Shown one piece after another: positions 34,838 through 45,966 of a stretch of DNA of 64,000 bases. The position numbers were made by a program, and so were the translations under genes. Numbering within the stretch: the first letter of the stretch is position 1; every line of letters begins with the position of its first letter. The notes below the pieces were generated by a model that made no database searches, was not told where the DNA came from, and was given only the letters and a program-made list of their open reading frames with translations. The stretch lies in assembly GCF_020982545.1 (NCBI RefSeq), contig NZ_JAJKLK010000001.1, forward strand, positions 434,001 to 498,000, given 5' to 3'. Source of the stretch: Streptomyces sp. MNU76. Lineage in GTDB: Bacteria; Actinomycetota; Actinomycetes; Streptomycetales; Streptomycetaceae.

Positions 34838-37032
34838 CCGTCGTGACCGCCGTCACTGATCACACGGATCAGACCGGGGACGACCTCCCCGAGAAGGGTG
34901 ACGACAGACCGGCCCGTCAGGAGCCCGGCAGGGAGCTTGGCAAGGAATTCGGCAGGGCGTTCGGCAAGGAGATCGACGGGAAGTTCGGCAAGGACTTCGG
35001 CTACGACGTCGGCGCGGAGTTCGGCAAGAAGGTCGGCAAGATGGTCGATGAGAAGGGCGAGGACCGGGCCAACGGCCTTGCCGCCGGGGCCGAGCGTCCT
35101 GAGGGGTCCGGAGAACGGGGCGCGATCGGAGGGCGGGACAGGACCACCGCCGCTCCGTCGGTGCGCCCGCACCGTGAGCCGCGTGCGGGGGCCGGCGAGA
35201 ACGACCTCCACGCGCGCGTGGACGACCGTTCCGGTGGCGGCGCGTCCCGCCGTGAACTCCCCGCAACGCCCGGTGACGGGTTCCGGGGCGCGTCCGCGCG
35301 TGCGGAATCGGGCGCCGTGCCTGCGGAGTCCGGTGACCCCTGGGACGACGGGCTCATCGCCCGGCGTGCGACCGAGGCGGGGCCCGCCGAGCGGATGACT
35401 GCAGTGGAGACCAGGGCCCCGGTCGCGCAGTCGGTCGTCCCGCTCGCCTACGACGGGCAACTGCGGTCGCGGCTCGACGCGCTGCGTGAGCTGGTGGGAC
35501 AGTCCCGCACCCGGCTGGACAGCGCCACCCTCGCGGAGGCGGGGCGGGTGTTGGACGAGGCGGCGGCGCGGCGCAGGCTCTCCGGGCAGCACACGGTCGT
35601 CGCCATCGCGGGCGCCACCGGCAGCGGCAAGTCGACGCTGTTCAACGCGCTCGCGGGGGTGGCGATCTCGGAGACGGGCGTCCGGCGGCCCACCACGGCC
35701 GCGCCCATCGCGTGCAGTTGGAGCGACGGAGCGGCGAGCCTCATCGACCGGCTGGGGATTCCGGGACGGCTGCGCCGGCGGCCGTTGCAGAGCGCCGAGG
35801 CGGAGGCGCAGTTGCGCGGCCTCGTCCTCGTGGATCTGCCCGACCACGACTCGGCGGCCGTGCAGCATCGCGAACAGGTCGACCGGATCCTGGCGCTGGT
35901 GGACGCCGTCATCTGGGTCGTCGACCCGGAGAAGTACGCCGACGCCGTCCTCCACGAGCGCTATCTGCGGCCCCTGGCCGGGCACGCGGAGGTCATGTTC
36001 GTCGTCCTCAACCAGGTGGACCGGCTCCCGAGGGAGGCCTCCCACCAGGTGCTCGACGATCTGCGGCGCCTGCTCGACGAGGACGGCGTCGCACTGGGGG
36101 AACACGGCGAACCCGGGGCCACCGTGCTCGCGCTGTCCGCGCTCACCGGGGACGGCGTGGGCGAACTGCGGGACGCGCTGGAGCAGTTCGTGGCCGAGCG
36201 GGGCGCCCCTGCCCGCCGGGTCCGCGCCGATCTGGACGCGGCGGCGGCGCGGCTGTGGCCGGTGTACGCCAATCAGCGGCGCGCAGGGCTCAGCGAGAGG
36301 GCGCGCGACGAGTTCGCCGCGCGCCTCGCGGACGCTGTCGGCGCCACCGCTGCGGGCGAGGCCGCCGAGCGTGCCTGGCTGCGCAACGCCAACCGCGCAT
36401 GCGGGACGCCCTGGCTGCGGCTGTGGCGCTGGTACCAGGACCGGAGCGAACCCCCGACGGGGCGGCTCGCCCTGAAGACGCCCGTGGACGAGGAGGCCAC
36501 CGCCCGGCAGCGCGTCGAACAGGCCGTACGTACGTTGTCCGAGCGCGCGGCGAGGGGGTTGCCCCAGCCCTGGGCCCAGGCGGTGCGCGAGGCGGCCGTA
36601 CGGGGGGCGCAGGGGCTGCCCGAGGCGCTGGACGAGCTGGCGGTGCGGGCCGGGGCTCCGACGGGGCGGCCGCCGCGGCCGAGCTGGTGGCCGGCGGCGG
36701 TGCTCGCGCAGGCCTGCATGACGTTGGTCCAAGTCGTGGGAGGGCTGTGGTTGTTGGGGCAGATCATCGGGTTCATGGCACCGAATCTCGGGGTGCCGGT
36801 GCTGCTGATGGTGATCGGCATCGTCGGTGGTCCGGCCGTCGAGTGGGGATGCCGGCTGGCGGCACGCGGTCCGGCACGGCGTTACGGCCATGAGGCGGAA
36901 CGGCGGCTGCGGGAGGCCGCCGCCGGGTGCGGCCGGGCCCGGGTGCTGGATCCGGTGGCCGCCGAACTGCTGCGGTACCGGGAGGTGCGGGAGCAGTACG
37001 GGCGGGTGTTGGGGGCGGCGCCTGTGAGGTGA
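34834..37032 (+). CDS. Dynamin-like GTPase (second of pair) with FG-repeat N-terminus and membrane hairpin
   Basis: 732 aa from GTG 34834, overlapping the first GTPase gene (GTG 34843 is possible). Residues about 25-75 are a run of [18 protein letters not shown] repeats, followed by a disordered stretch to about 200. The GTPase domain has P-loop [12 protein letters not shown] near 260, RPTTAAP, G3 DLPDHDS and G4 NQVD. A C-terminal hydrophobic pair ([20 protein letters not shown] and [15 protein letters not shown]) should anchor it in the membrane. Probably a heteromeric partner of the upstream GTPase, acting in membrane remodelling; inferred from pairing. Confidence 0.85.
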   Translation: MTVVTAVTDHTDQTGDDLPEKGDDRPARQEPGRELGKEFGRAFGKEIDGKFGKDFGYDVGAEFGKKVGKMVDEKGEDRANGLAAGAERPEGSGERGAIGGRDRTTAAPSVRPHREPRAGAGENDLHARVDDRSGGGASRRELPATPGDGFRGASARAESGAVPAESGDPWDDGLIARRATEAGPAERMTAVETRAPVAQSVVPLAYDGQLRSRLDALRELVGQSRTRLDSATLAEAGRVLDEAAARRRLSGQHTVVAIAGATGSGKSTLFNALAGVAISETGVRRPTTAAPIACSWSDGAASLIDRLGIPGRLRRRPLQSAEAEAQLRGLVLVDLPDHDSAAVQHREQVDRILALVDAVIWVVDPEKYADAVLHERYLRPLAGHAEVMFVVLNQVDRLPREASHQVLDDLRRLLDEDGVALGEHGEPGATVLALSALTGDGVGELRDALEQFVAERGAPARRVRADLDAAAARLWPVYANQRRAGLSERARDEFAARLADAVGATAAGEAAERAWLRNANRACGTPWLRLWRWYQDRSEPPTGRLALKTPVDEEATARQRVEQAVRTLSERAARGLPQPWAQAVREAAVRGAQGLPEALDELAVRAGAPTGRPPRPSWWPAAVLAQACMTLVQVVGGLWLLGQIIGFMAPNLGVPVLLMVIGIVGGPAVEWGCRLAARGPARRYGHEAERRLREAAAGCGRARVLDPVAAELLRYREVREQYGRVLGAAPVR

Positions 37033-37252
37033 GGTGAGACGAGCTCGGCGTTTCACCCCCTCGGGTGACGGAGTTTTCCACAACCGGCGAGTAGCACACA
37101 GGGCTCAGCGGGCTCGGCCCGGCGGCGGCAGTCTGGATTCGCGGCGATCGCAGGACCGCCGCACGACGGACGCAGCAGCCGTACGGGACGGGCCCGTACG
37201 CGTGTCCGATGCCGGCGGCGTCCGACGCCGGCGTGAAGGAGGGGTTCGCGAG

Positions 37253-37732
37253 ATGAACGAGACGATGGTGTGCGTGGTGGGGAACGTGGCGACCCAGCCG
37301 GTCTGCAAGGAGTTGGCGACGGGTTCGTCGGCCCGCTTCCGGCTCGCGGTGACCTCGCGCTACTGGGACCGGGAGAAGAACGAGTGGACCGACGGGCACA
37401 CCAACTTCTTCACGGTGTGGGCCCGGCGGGCGCTCGCCGCGAACGTGGCGTCGTCCGTCGCACTGGGTGATCCGGTCGTGGTGCACGGCCGGTTGAAGGT
37501 GCGCACCGAACAGCGCGACGGGCAGAGCCGGGTCTCGGCGGATGTCGACGCGATCGCGGTCGGCCACGATCTGTCGCGGGGGACGTCCGCGTTCCGGCGG
37601 ACGGCCAGGGGCGAGGTGGCGATCGCGGCCAAGTCCCCGTCCCGGCCGGAGCCGGCCTGGGAGGCCCCGCCGCCCGGCAGCGTGCTCGACGCGACCACCG
37701 AACTGCGCCCGGAACCCGCGGGGGTGACGTGA
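37253..37732 (+). CDS. ssbB: Single-stranded DNA-binding protein, SsbB-type paralogue
   Basis: 159 aa from ATG 37253, with GAAGGAGG about 9 nt upstream. The OB-fold SSB domain has MVCVVGNVATQP, FRLAVTSRYWDREKNEW, TNFFTVWARRALAANVASSV and VVVHGRLKVRTEQRDGQ. The C-terminal tail lacks the acidic DDDIPF-like tip of the housekeeping SSB. S. coelicolor has such a second SSB (SsbB, SCO2683) that helps chromosome segregation during sporulation; length and neighbours fit. Confidence 0.9.
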   Translation: MNETMVCVVGNVATQPVCKELATGSSARFRLAVTSRYWDREKNEWTDGHTNFFTVWARRALAANVASSVALGDPVVVHGRLKVRTEQRDGQSRVSADVDAIAVGHDLSRGTSAFRRTARGEVAIAAKSPSRPEPAWEAPPPGSVLDATTELRPEPAGVT

Positions 37733-38024
37733 CGTCGGATCGGACTCACGGAACAGGCGTGGCAGGTCGGTACATCGGTCCCATGGTCCATCGACGGACA
37801 CGCTGTGAAGAGCCTGTGTGCACCTCTCGTCGACTTGTCGATAAGTGCTGTTCGCGAGCTGTGCGACCGATAACGATTCCGATTCGGATCGGTTGTCCGA
37901 CGATGCGACTGGGAAGAGTGGTGCGCCGCATCCCTAGGATGCCGGGCATAGCTCACGGGGCTTCTGATTCTGCTGGTGGGACCACACCCCCCACGTCAAC
38001 GGGTCCTGCTCGAAGGGAATTTCT

Positions 38025-39476
38025 GTGGTTTCTTGGTTCTCGGCGTCGATCTCCGGTGGGTCCGGGCGGACCGCACGCAGGCGAAAGGCCGGCCGACTCG
38101 CCGCCGTGTCGCTCGTGTCCGGCCTCGTCGTCGCGGGCGCGATCGCCACCGCGAGCCCGGCCGCCGCCGACGGGACATCGCAGAGTTCCGGTGGGGCGAC
38201 CGCGACCATAGGCGGCCTCAAGACGTACGGGACGGCCGTGCTCCGTACCGACGAAGGCCAGGAACAGCAGCTCCCCGCAGGGCTGTTCGAGATGTTCGTC
38301 GACGGCGGCGGCACCCTGCAGACCTACTGCGTCGACGTCCAGAACCCGACGCAGAAGGACGCCAAGTACCAGGAGACCCCCTGGAGCGGCACCTCGCTGG
38401 GGGCCAACAAGGACGCGGGCAGAATCCGCTGGATCCTGCAGAACTCCTACCCGCAGGTGAACGACCTCGCGGCGCTCGCCGACAAGGCGGGGGCCGAGGG
38501 CCTCACGGAACAGGACGCCGCGACCGGTACCCAGGTGGCGATCTGGCGGTACTCCGACGGAGCCGATGTGACGGCCCTGGACCCGGAGGCGGAGAAGCTC
38601 GCGGACTATCTGCAGAAGAACGCGCGGAACCTGGCGGAGCCGACCGCCTCCCTCACCCTCGACCCGCCGGCGGTCTCCGGTCGGGCCGGCGAGCGGCTCG
38701 GCCCGGTCACGGTGCACACCAACGCCGACGGCGTGACCGTGACCCCGCCCTCGGACGCGACGGCGGACGGTGTGAAGGTCGTCGATGCCGAGGGCGAGGC
38801 CGTGACCTCGGCCGGGGACGGCAGCGAGCTGTACTTCGAGGTTCCCGAGGACACCGCGGACGGCACGGCCGAGCTGACCGTGGAGGCCTCCACGACCGTC
38901 CCGGTCGGCCGTGCCTTCGCCTCCGAGACCCGCAGCCAGACCCAGATCCTCGCGGGCTCCAGCGAGTCCACGGTCTCCGCGACGGCGACCGCGCACTGGG
39001 CCGAGAAGGGCGCGATACCCGCACTGTCCGCCGAGAAGAACTGCGCCGAGGGCGGCCTGGACATCACGGCCGCCAACGAGGGCGACAAGCCCTTCACCTT
39101 CGACCTGATGGGAATCACGTACACCATCGAGGCGGGCGGCACCCGGACGGTGACGATCCCGTTGCAGGAGGACCAGGCGTACGACTTCACGATCGAGGGC
39201 CCCAACGGCTACGCGAAACAGTTCCGGGGTGTGCTCGACTGCCGCACCGAGACCGAGACCGAGACCGAGACCGAGGCCGGGGTGGGCGGCGACTCGGTCC
39301 AGACGTTGAGCGAGCCGAGCCCGGCGACGGTCGGGGGAGGCACGGTGACCGACACCGGGAACGACCTCGCCGAGACCGGCAGCTCCGGCGCGACGCCGGT
39401 GATCGGCGGCATCGCGATCGGGCTGGTCGTGATCGGCGGCGCGGTGATGATCCTCATCCGCAAGCGGAACCCCTGA
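38025..39476 (+). CDS. TQXA-domain, sortase-anchored surface protein
   Basis: 483 aa. Signal peptide (GRLAAVSLVSGLVVAGAIATASPAAAD), then a TQXA thioester domain: Cys in TYCVDVQNPTQ and Gln in GTQVAIWRYSDG, which in this family form an internal thioester able to bond covalently to target surfaces. Two beta-sandwich-like regions follow, then a TETETETET linker and the sorting signal LAETG with hydrophobic helix and RKRNP tail. LAXTG is the class E sortase motif of streptomycetes. A wall-anchored adhesin is the best reading. It follows ssbB by about 290 nt. Confidence 0.9.
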   Translation: MVSWFSASISGGSGRTARRRKAGRLAAVSLVSGLVVAGAIATASPAAADGTSQSSGGATATIGGLKTYGTAVLRTDEGQEQQLPAGLFEMFVDGGGTLQTYCVDVQNPTQKDAKYQETPWSGTSLGANKDAGRIRWILQNSYPQVNDLAALADKAGAEGLTEQDAATGTQVAIWRYSDGADVTALDPEAEKLADYLQKNARNLAEPTASLTLDPPAVSGRAGERLGPVTVHTNADGVTVTPPSDATADGVKVVDAEGEAVTSAGDGSELYFEVPEDTADGTAELTVEASTTVPVGRAFASETRSQTQILAGSSESTVSATATAHWAEKGAIPALSAEKNCAEGGLDITAANEGDKPFTFDLMGITYTIEAGGTRTVTIPLQEDQAYDFTIEGPNGYAKQFRGVLDCRTETETETETEAGVGGDSVQTLSEPSPATVGGGTVTDTGNDLAETGSSGATPVIGGIAIGLVVIGGAVMILIRKRNP

Positions 39477-39595
39477 GGGATCGCCGGACGCGGAACGGCG
39501 GCAGGCCCGTCGCGGAACGGCGACCGGTCCGTCGGAGAAAGAGAGCTCCTTGACAACTCGACAGTGAGTGACCGCGCGGTGACACGTGCGTTCTA

Positions 39596-39632
39596 CGCGG
39601 CCCCGGTACGCCTCCCAGGCGCCGGGGCCGCG
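39596..39632 (+). terminator. Terminator after TQXA protein
   Basis: Perfect 11-bp arms CGCGGCCCCGG/CCGGGGCCGCG with a 15-nt loop. Confidence 0.75.
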
Positions 39633-39738
39633 TCGCTCGTGAGGGGGGCTCACCATCCGGTTTCCGTCGAGGGCTGGCCGTGCGGCAAGATGGGTGGTAC
39701 TGCCCACTGCCAGATCTCAAGTTGCCGGACGGTTTCTC

Positions 39739-41403
<1,665 letters not shown>

Positions 41404-41409
41404 TCGATC

Positions 41410-41820
41410 TTGCGGCACATCTACCGCTGCCCACTGCGCTGGGCGGACATGGACGCGTACGGCCACGTCAACAACGTGGTCTTCCTCCGCTACCTGGAGG
41501 AAGCCCGTATCGACTTCCTGTTCCGCCCGGAGAAGGACTTCAAGCAGGGGTCCGTGGTGGCACGCCATGAGATCGACTACAAGCGGCAGTTGGTCCACCG
41601 GCACCAGCCCGTGGACATCGAGCTGTGGGTCACGGAGATAAGAGCGGCGTCGTTCACGATCACCTACGAGGTCAAGGACCCGGACCAGGTCTACGTCCGG
41701 GCCTCCACGGTGATCGTGCCGTTCGACTTCGCGACACAGCGGCCCCGCCGGATCACCTCCGAGGAACGCAAGTTCCTGGAGGGGTACAGGGATGACGAGG
41801 AGGAGGCCGTCGCCGCATGA
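41410..41820 (+). CDS. Hotdog-fold acyl-CoA thioesterase (YbgC/FadM-like)
   Basis: 136 aa from TTG 41410, 6 nt after ettA. The hotdog signature RWADMDAYGHVNNVVFLRYLEEAR carries the catalytic Asp of the 4-hydroxybenzoyl-CoA thioesterase type, and YEVKDPDQVYVRASTVIVPFD follows in the core. It should hydrolyse an acyl-CoA. It overlaps the next gene by ATGA, so ettA, thioesterase and the next ORF look like one transcript. Confidence 0.9.
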   Translation: MRHIYRCPLRWADMDAYGHVNNVVFLRYLEEARIDFLFRPEKDFKQGSVVARHEIDYKRQLVHRHQPVDIELWVTEIRAASFTITYEVKDPDQVYVRASTVIVPFDFATQRPRRITSEERKFLEGYRDDEEEAVAA

Positions 41821-42509
41821 CGGTGCTCCACCTCGCCGACGAGGGGGAGGCGGCGGATCTCGCGGCCTTCCTCTCCCGGCTGCTCCACTACGACCGTGGA
41901 GCCGCGGTACGTCTTCAGGCGGCCGGCACCGCGCTCGCCGTCTTCGGTCGGCCGCCGTCCTTCGAGGTCCTGGCGATCCGGGCCGTGCGCCTCGCCAAGC
42001 CCTACGAGAGCGGGCTCGACGTCACCCTCGACGTGACCGTGTCGGCCGGTGAACTCCTGGAGTCCCTCGACGAGCCGGGCGCCACGGCGGTCGTCCCGGC
42101 AGCGGTGACCGGGCCGCCGTGGGCCGGGGTGCTCCCCCCGCGCGGCGGCTGGCGGCCGGAGGCGGGACTGCCCGCACCGGACGTGCTGGCGGCGATGGTC
42201 TCCGCGGCGGTACGTGAATTCCGGTCCCGCACCGAGGAGTTGCCGCCCGAGCGCCGTACACGGGCCGAGCTGGACGGCATCGGGCGGGAGATCTGGTCCC
42301 GGACGGTCGGGGACACGCCGCTGCCGGTGCGGGCCGTGCACGCGGCACAGTCCCTCGGCTTCCTCCGCCCCCCGCGCGCGTCCGGCACGACCGGGACGGC
42401 GACACCGGGACTGTTCTCGTCGGGCGCGTGGCTCCGCCTGCGCACACCGTACGGGTCGATCGCCGTGCGCAGGGCGGGACTGGGAACGCTGGGCGTCAGC
42501 GTCCGCTGA
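41817..42509 (+). CDS. Conserved hypothetical protein
   Basis: 230 aa soluble protein, overlapping the thioesterase gene (ATGA). No recognised domain. The N-terminal half reads like a small alpha/beta domain (ADLAAFLSRLLHYDRGAAVRL), the C-terminal half has EIWSRTVGDTPLPVRAVHAA and ends in a short beta hairpin. Likely actinobacterial-specific. Function unknown. Confidence 0.8.
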   Translation: MTVLHLADEGEAADLAAFLSRLLHYDRGAAVRLQAAGTALAVFGRPPSFEVLAIRAVRLAKPYESGLDVTLDVTVSAGELLESLDEPGATAVVPAAVTGPPWAGVLPPRGGWRPEAGLPAPDVLAAMVSAAVREFRSRTEELPPERRTRAELDGIGREIWSRTVGDTPLPVRAVHAAQSLGFLRPPRASGTTGTATPGLFSSGAWLRLRTPYGSIAVRRAGLGTLGVSVR

Positions 42510-42515
42510 ACCCGC

Positions 42516-42929
42516 TCAGCCCGGGGCGTTCACCATCGAGGCGGCGGCGTAGGTGAGGTAGTTCCACAGGGTGCGCTCGTGTTCCTCGGAGAGGTCGAGG
42601 TCGTCGACGGCGTCGCGCATGTGCTTCAGCCAGGCGTCGTGGGCGGCGCGGTCGACGGTGAAGGGGGCGTGCCGCATGCGGAGCCGGGGGTGGCCCCGGT
42701 TCTCGCTGTACGTGGTGGGACCACCCCAGTACTGGATCAGGAACAGGGTGAGGCGGTCCTCGGCGGGGCCCAGGTCCTCCTCGGGATACATGGGCCGCAG
42801 GATCGGGTCCTCGGCGACACCCTCGTAGAAACGGCGCACGAGGCGCCGGAAGGTCTCCTCGCCACCGACCTGCTCGTAGAAGGTCTGCTCCTGAAGCGTG
42901 CCGCGCCGAATCTCATTCACGCTCCCCAT
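42516..42929 (-). CDS. Truncated haemoglobin (group II globin)
   Basis: 137 aa from ATG 42929; GTG 42920 (MNEIRRGTLQE) is the start in homologues I recall. The 2-over-2 globin fold shows FYEQVGGEETFRRLVRRFYE, MYPEEDLGPAEDRLTLFLIQYWGGP and proximal His region RMRHAPFTVD, with W in HDAWLKHM (Trp G8), which marks group II (TrbO). Likely role in oxygen or NO chemistry. It converges with the upstream hypothetical gene with only 6 nt between stops. Confidence 0.92.
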   Translation of the reverse strand: MGSVNEIRRGTLQEQTFYEQVGGEETFRRLVRRFYEGVAEDPILRPMYPEEDLGPAEDRLTLFLIQYWGGPTTYSENRGHPRLRMRHAPFTVDRAAHDAWLKHMRDAVDDLDLSEEHERTLWNYLTYAAASMVNAPG

Positions 42930-43054
42930 GGTCTCAGACGTGGCGGCGGAGGTCTTGAGGCTTAGGACCATCCCGAAAGGGCGCGGACCGGCTGATTCCG
43001 GTCCGAAGTGCCGGGGTGCTCGCCTCCGGGGGCGTCCGGCCGCACAGTGGAGGT

Positions 43055-44035
43055 ATGGGCACGCACACTGTGGACCACGATGTGGAACGCCTCGCCGCCG
43101 AGGCCCGATCGGCGCTGGTGCGGGAGATCGAGGCGAGCGGGGCGTGGGACGCCGACCCTCAGTGGCGGAAGGCGTTCGAGAGCGTCCCCAGGCATCTCTT
43201 CGTCCCGTACTACTTCGTGGGTGCCCTGGGCGGCTTCGAGCGGCTGTGGGGCGAGGAACGCGACCCCAGGCGGCGGGAGCGCTGGGTGCGGGGCGCGTAC
43301 GCGGACACGCCGCTCGCCACGCGGGTGCGGGACGGGGAGCTGATCTCCTCCAGCAGCCAGCCGTCGCTGATGGCGAAGATGCTGGCCGAGCTGGAGGTGG
43401 AGGACGGTGACCGGGTGCTGGAGATCGGCGCCGGCACCGGATACAACGCCGCCCTGCTCGCGCACCGGCTCGGGGACGACCGGGTCACGACCGTCGATCT
43501 GGACGCCGACATCACCGAGGCGGCGCGCAGGCACCTGGACGCCGCCGGTTACCACCCGACCGTCGTCACCGGGGACGGCGCGCGCGGAGTGCCCGAGCGG
43601 GCGCCGTACGACCGGATCATCGCGACTTGCACGCTGCACTCGATCCCGCGCGCCTGGCTCGCCCAGTGCACCCCCGGCGCGCGCATCCTGACGCCGCTGG
43701 CCACGGGGCTGGTGCGGCTTCGGGTCGAGGACGCCGAGACCGCGGAGGGGCGTTTCCTGCACACCTCCGCGTACTTCGTGCCCCTGCGCGGCAGCAGTGA
43801 GCCGGAAGCGGTCCATCCGCATCTGGGCGGCCTGCCGCACCGGGCCAGGGACCACGAGCTCTTCCGGTTCCTGCTGGCTCTCACGGCGGCCAGCCTCGAC
43901 CCGCACGAGGCACTCGCCCTGTGGCAGCGCGAGGGGATGCCGTCCCGCGAGCGGTACGGCATCACGGTGCGCGGCGACCGTGCCTGGGCCTGGCTGGACG
44001 ACCCGGAGGGTCCGTACGCCTGGCCGCTGCCCTGA
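43055..44035 (+). CDS. PCMT-like SAM-dependent methyltransferase
   Basis: 326 aa from ATG 43055, with AGTGGAGG almost touching it, so the start is not certain (GTG 43016 and 43070 are alternatives). It is related to protein-L-isoaspartate O-methyltransferase: FESVPRHLFVPYYF, ISSSSQPSLMAKML before motif I VLEIGAGTGYNAALLA, then VTTVDLDADITEAARRHL, GDGARGVPE and RIIATCTLHSIP. It has an extra C-terminal region of about 100 residues like other actinobacterial PCMT-like enzymes, some of which modify peptides rather than repair isoaspartate. Substrate unknown. Confidence 0.88.
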   Translation: MGTHTVDHDVERLAAEARSALVREIEASGAWDADPQWRKAFESVPRHLFVPYYFVGALGGFERLWGEERDPRRRERWVRGAYADTPLATRVRDGELISSSSQPSLMAKMLAELEVEDGDRVLEIGAGTGYNAALLAHRLGDDRVTTVDLDADITEAARRHLDAAGYHPTVVTGDGARGVPERAPYDRIIATCTLHSIPRAWLAQCTPGARILTPLATGLVRLRVEDAETAEGRFLHTSAYFVPLRGSSEPEAVHPHLGGLPHRARDHELFRFLLALTAASLDPHEALALWQREGMPSRERYGITVRGDRAWAWLDDPEGPYAWPLP

Positions 44036-44067
44036 GCCGTCTGCGCCGGCCCGGCGCAGACGGCTCA
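44033..44067 (+). terminator. Terminator including the methyltransferase stop codon
   Basis: A 15-bp perfect stem TGAGCCGTCTGCGCC/GGCGCAGACGGCTCA with a 5-nt loop; the first arm begins at the TGA stop itself. Confidence 0.8.
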
Positions 44068-44095
44068 GGGCCGACCGAAGTGTCCGGTCGGCCCT
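44067..44095. terminator. Second hairpin, between methyltransferase and FHA gene
   Basis: Perfect 11-bp arms AGGGCCGACCG/CGGTCGGCCCT with a 7-nt loop, abutting the first hairpin; probably stops the minus-strand signalling operon. Confidence 0.75.
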
Positions 44096-44124
44096 GGGCG
44101 GTGTCGCACTGCCGGTGGGGCGGG

Positions 44125-45821
44125 TCAGCCCCGGCGGATCGTGATCGTCGTCCACGCGCCCACGTGGACCCGGTCCCCGTCCTGGAGGGGGACCGGGACG
44201 AAGGGCTGGATGGGGTCCTCGGAACCGTTGACCGTGGTGCCGTTCGTGGAGTTCTGGTCGACGACCGCCCAGCTGCCGTCGGACTGCTGCACCAGTACCG
44301 CGTGCTGGTGGGAGACGCCCGGGTCCTCCGGCGGCACCGAGAGATCGATGTCGGGGGTGTCGCCGGTGGAGTGGCGGCGCCGTCCGATGGTGATCTGGTT
44401 GCCGGTGAGGGCGCGCCGCTGCTCCGGGGAGTACGCGGGCAGGTTCAGGCCCGCGGCCTCCGGGCCCGAGCGCTGCATCATCGCCATGAAGTAGTCGCGG
44501 TCGGGGCCGATGGTCGCGCTCCAGGTCGCCGGCGCCTGCTGATACGCGGGGCCGGGCGGGGCCTGGGTGGCACCGGGCTGCGGATAGCCGTAGCCACCCG
44601 GACGGGCACCTGCGCCACCGGGACCGCCAGGCCCACCCGCACCGCCGGGGCCGCCGGATCCGCCCGGGCCGGTCGACGGCGGGGAGATCACCCAGTCGTC
44701 GTCACCGCCGAACGAGGGGCCGCCGCCGGAACCCGGGCCGCCGGGCTGAGGGCGCCGGGTCTCCTGCGGGAAGGCGGGCGGAGTGGTGGCTCCTGCCTGC
44801 TGGAACGCCTGCGGCGCGCCGCCGCCGGGACCATCACCGGGGCCCTGACCGCCACCGGGACCCTGACCACCCGGGCCGCCAGGGAAACCGGAGGCGCCAG
44901 GTCCGCCAGGTCCACCGGGGCCGCCGGGGCCACCCGGCGTGGGCCCGGGCGGCGGCGGAACCGGTCGTGAGGGGCGCCGCCGAAGCCGGAGGGCCCGGGA
45001 CGGGAGGGATCGCCGCCGAAGCCCGAGGGGCCGGGCCGGGAGGTCACCACCGAAGGCCGAGGCCCCGGGGCGTGACGGGTCCCCGCCGAACGCGGACGGA
45101 CCGCCCTGCCCCGGACCGCCCTGGCCGGGACCCGGCTGGCCCGAAGGTCCGCCGCCGAACCCGGAGGGACCTCCCGGCCCCGACGGGCCACCGGGGCCGC
45201 CAGGACCACCGGGACCACCCGGGCGTCCGGGGCCACCGGGACCCTGACCGGCGTGCCCGCCGTGTCCGCCCTGGCCCGACGGCTCGCCGCCGAACGGCGG
45301 TCCCGGCGGGATCGGCTCGGCGGGACGGTTCACCTGGGAGGGGCGGGAGCTCTGGTAGTCGTACCCGTCACCGCCGCCGTAGGAGGGCGGAGGCGGCTGC
45401 TGGAAGCGGAGCGCCGGATTCCCGCCGGCGCCGGGACCGGGGCCACCAGGACCCGGGGGCCTCGGGGCGGCAGGCGTGTACGTCGTCGCCGTGTTGGTCA
45501 GGAAGTTCCACCGGCACTCCTCGCAGAAGGGCGCGCCGCCCTCGCGGGGCGTGCGGCACTGCGGGCAGAGTTCCGGCTCGGCGGCGAGGTGCGGGCGTCC
45601 ACCGGGACCCCCTGGGCCCCCTGGACCGCCAGGTCCCGGGCCGCCGGGACCCCCGGGCCGCCCGCGCCGGGAGGCGGGGAGGAGCCGGGCGGCGGGTAAC
45701 CGTAACCGGCGCCCGGGGGCGGCGGTGGAGGCGGCGGGGGTACGGCACCGGCCATACGGTGACCGCAGACCTCGCACCAGTCGTCGGAACCCGACTGGTG
45801 TCCGTTCGGGCAGGTCGGCAT
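44125..45821 (-). CDS. FHA-domain protein with zinc ribbons and collagen-like Gly/Pro linker, apparent frameshifts
   Basis: About 566 aa. The natural start is ATG 45821 (MPTCPNGHQSGSDDWCEVCG), a zinc ribbon that sits in a different frame from the rest as sequenced. Then come a second Cys4 motif (LCPQCRTPREGGAPFCEECR), a 300-residue GPGG-type linker and a C-terminal FHA domain with ITIGRRR, DPGVSHQHAVLV and DQNSTNGTTVNG, which binds phosphothreonine. Frame breaks fall near 45650 (one G missing), 45042 (two) and 44972 (one). Restoring them gives regular SRPGPSGFGGDP repeats. It ends the kinase/phosphatase operon and is the likely phospho-adaptor or substrate, comparable in role to mycobacterial GarA though not in architecture. 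Confidence 0.85.
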
Positions 45822-45966
45822 GTCGGCGCTTCCCCCTCTCCTTTCCGGCCTCACGGCCGGTTCCTGTGGCCACGACGGGCCGGTGTGGCCGCTTCCGTCC
45901 GGATCCCCGGTGGGGGAGCCAGGCTCTGTGCAGCGGTGTTTCCGGGTGTTTCCTGTTTGCTTGCAG

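Noticed and set aside
45240..45660. CRISPR-like or phage-tail/collagen gene in the GPG-repeat region
   Set aside because: It is the Gly/Pro linker of the FHA protein; no spaced identical repeats and no cas genes.
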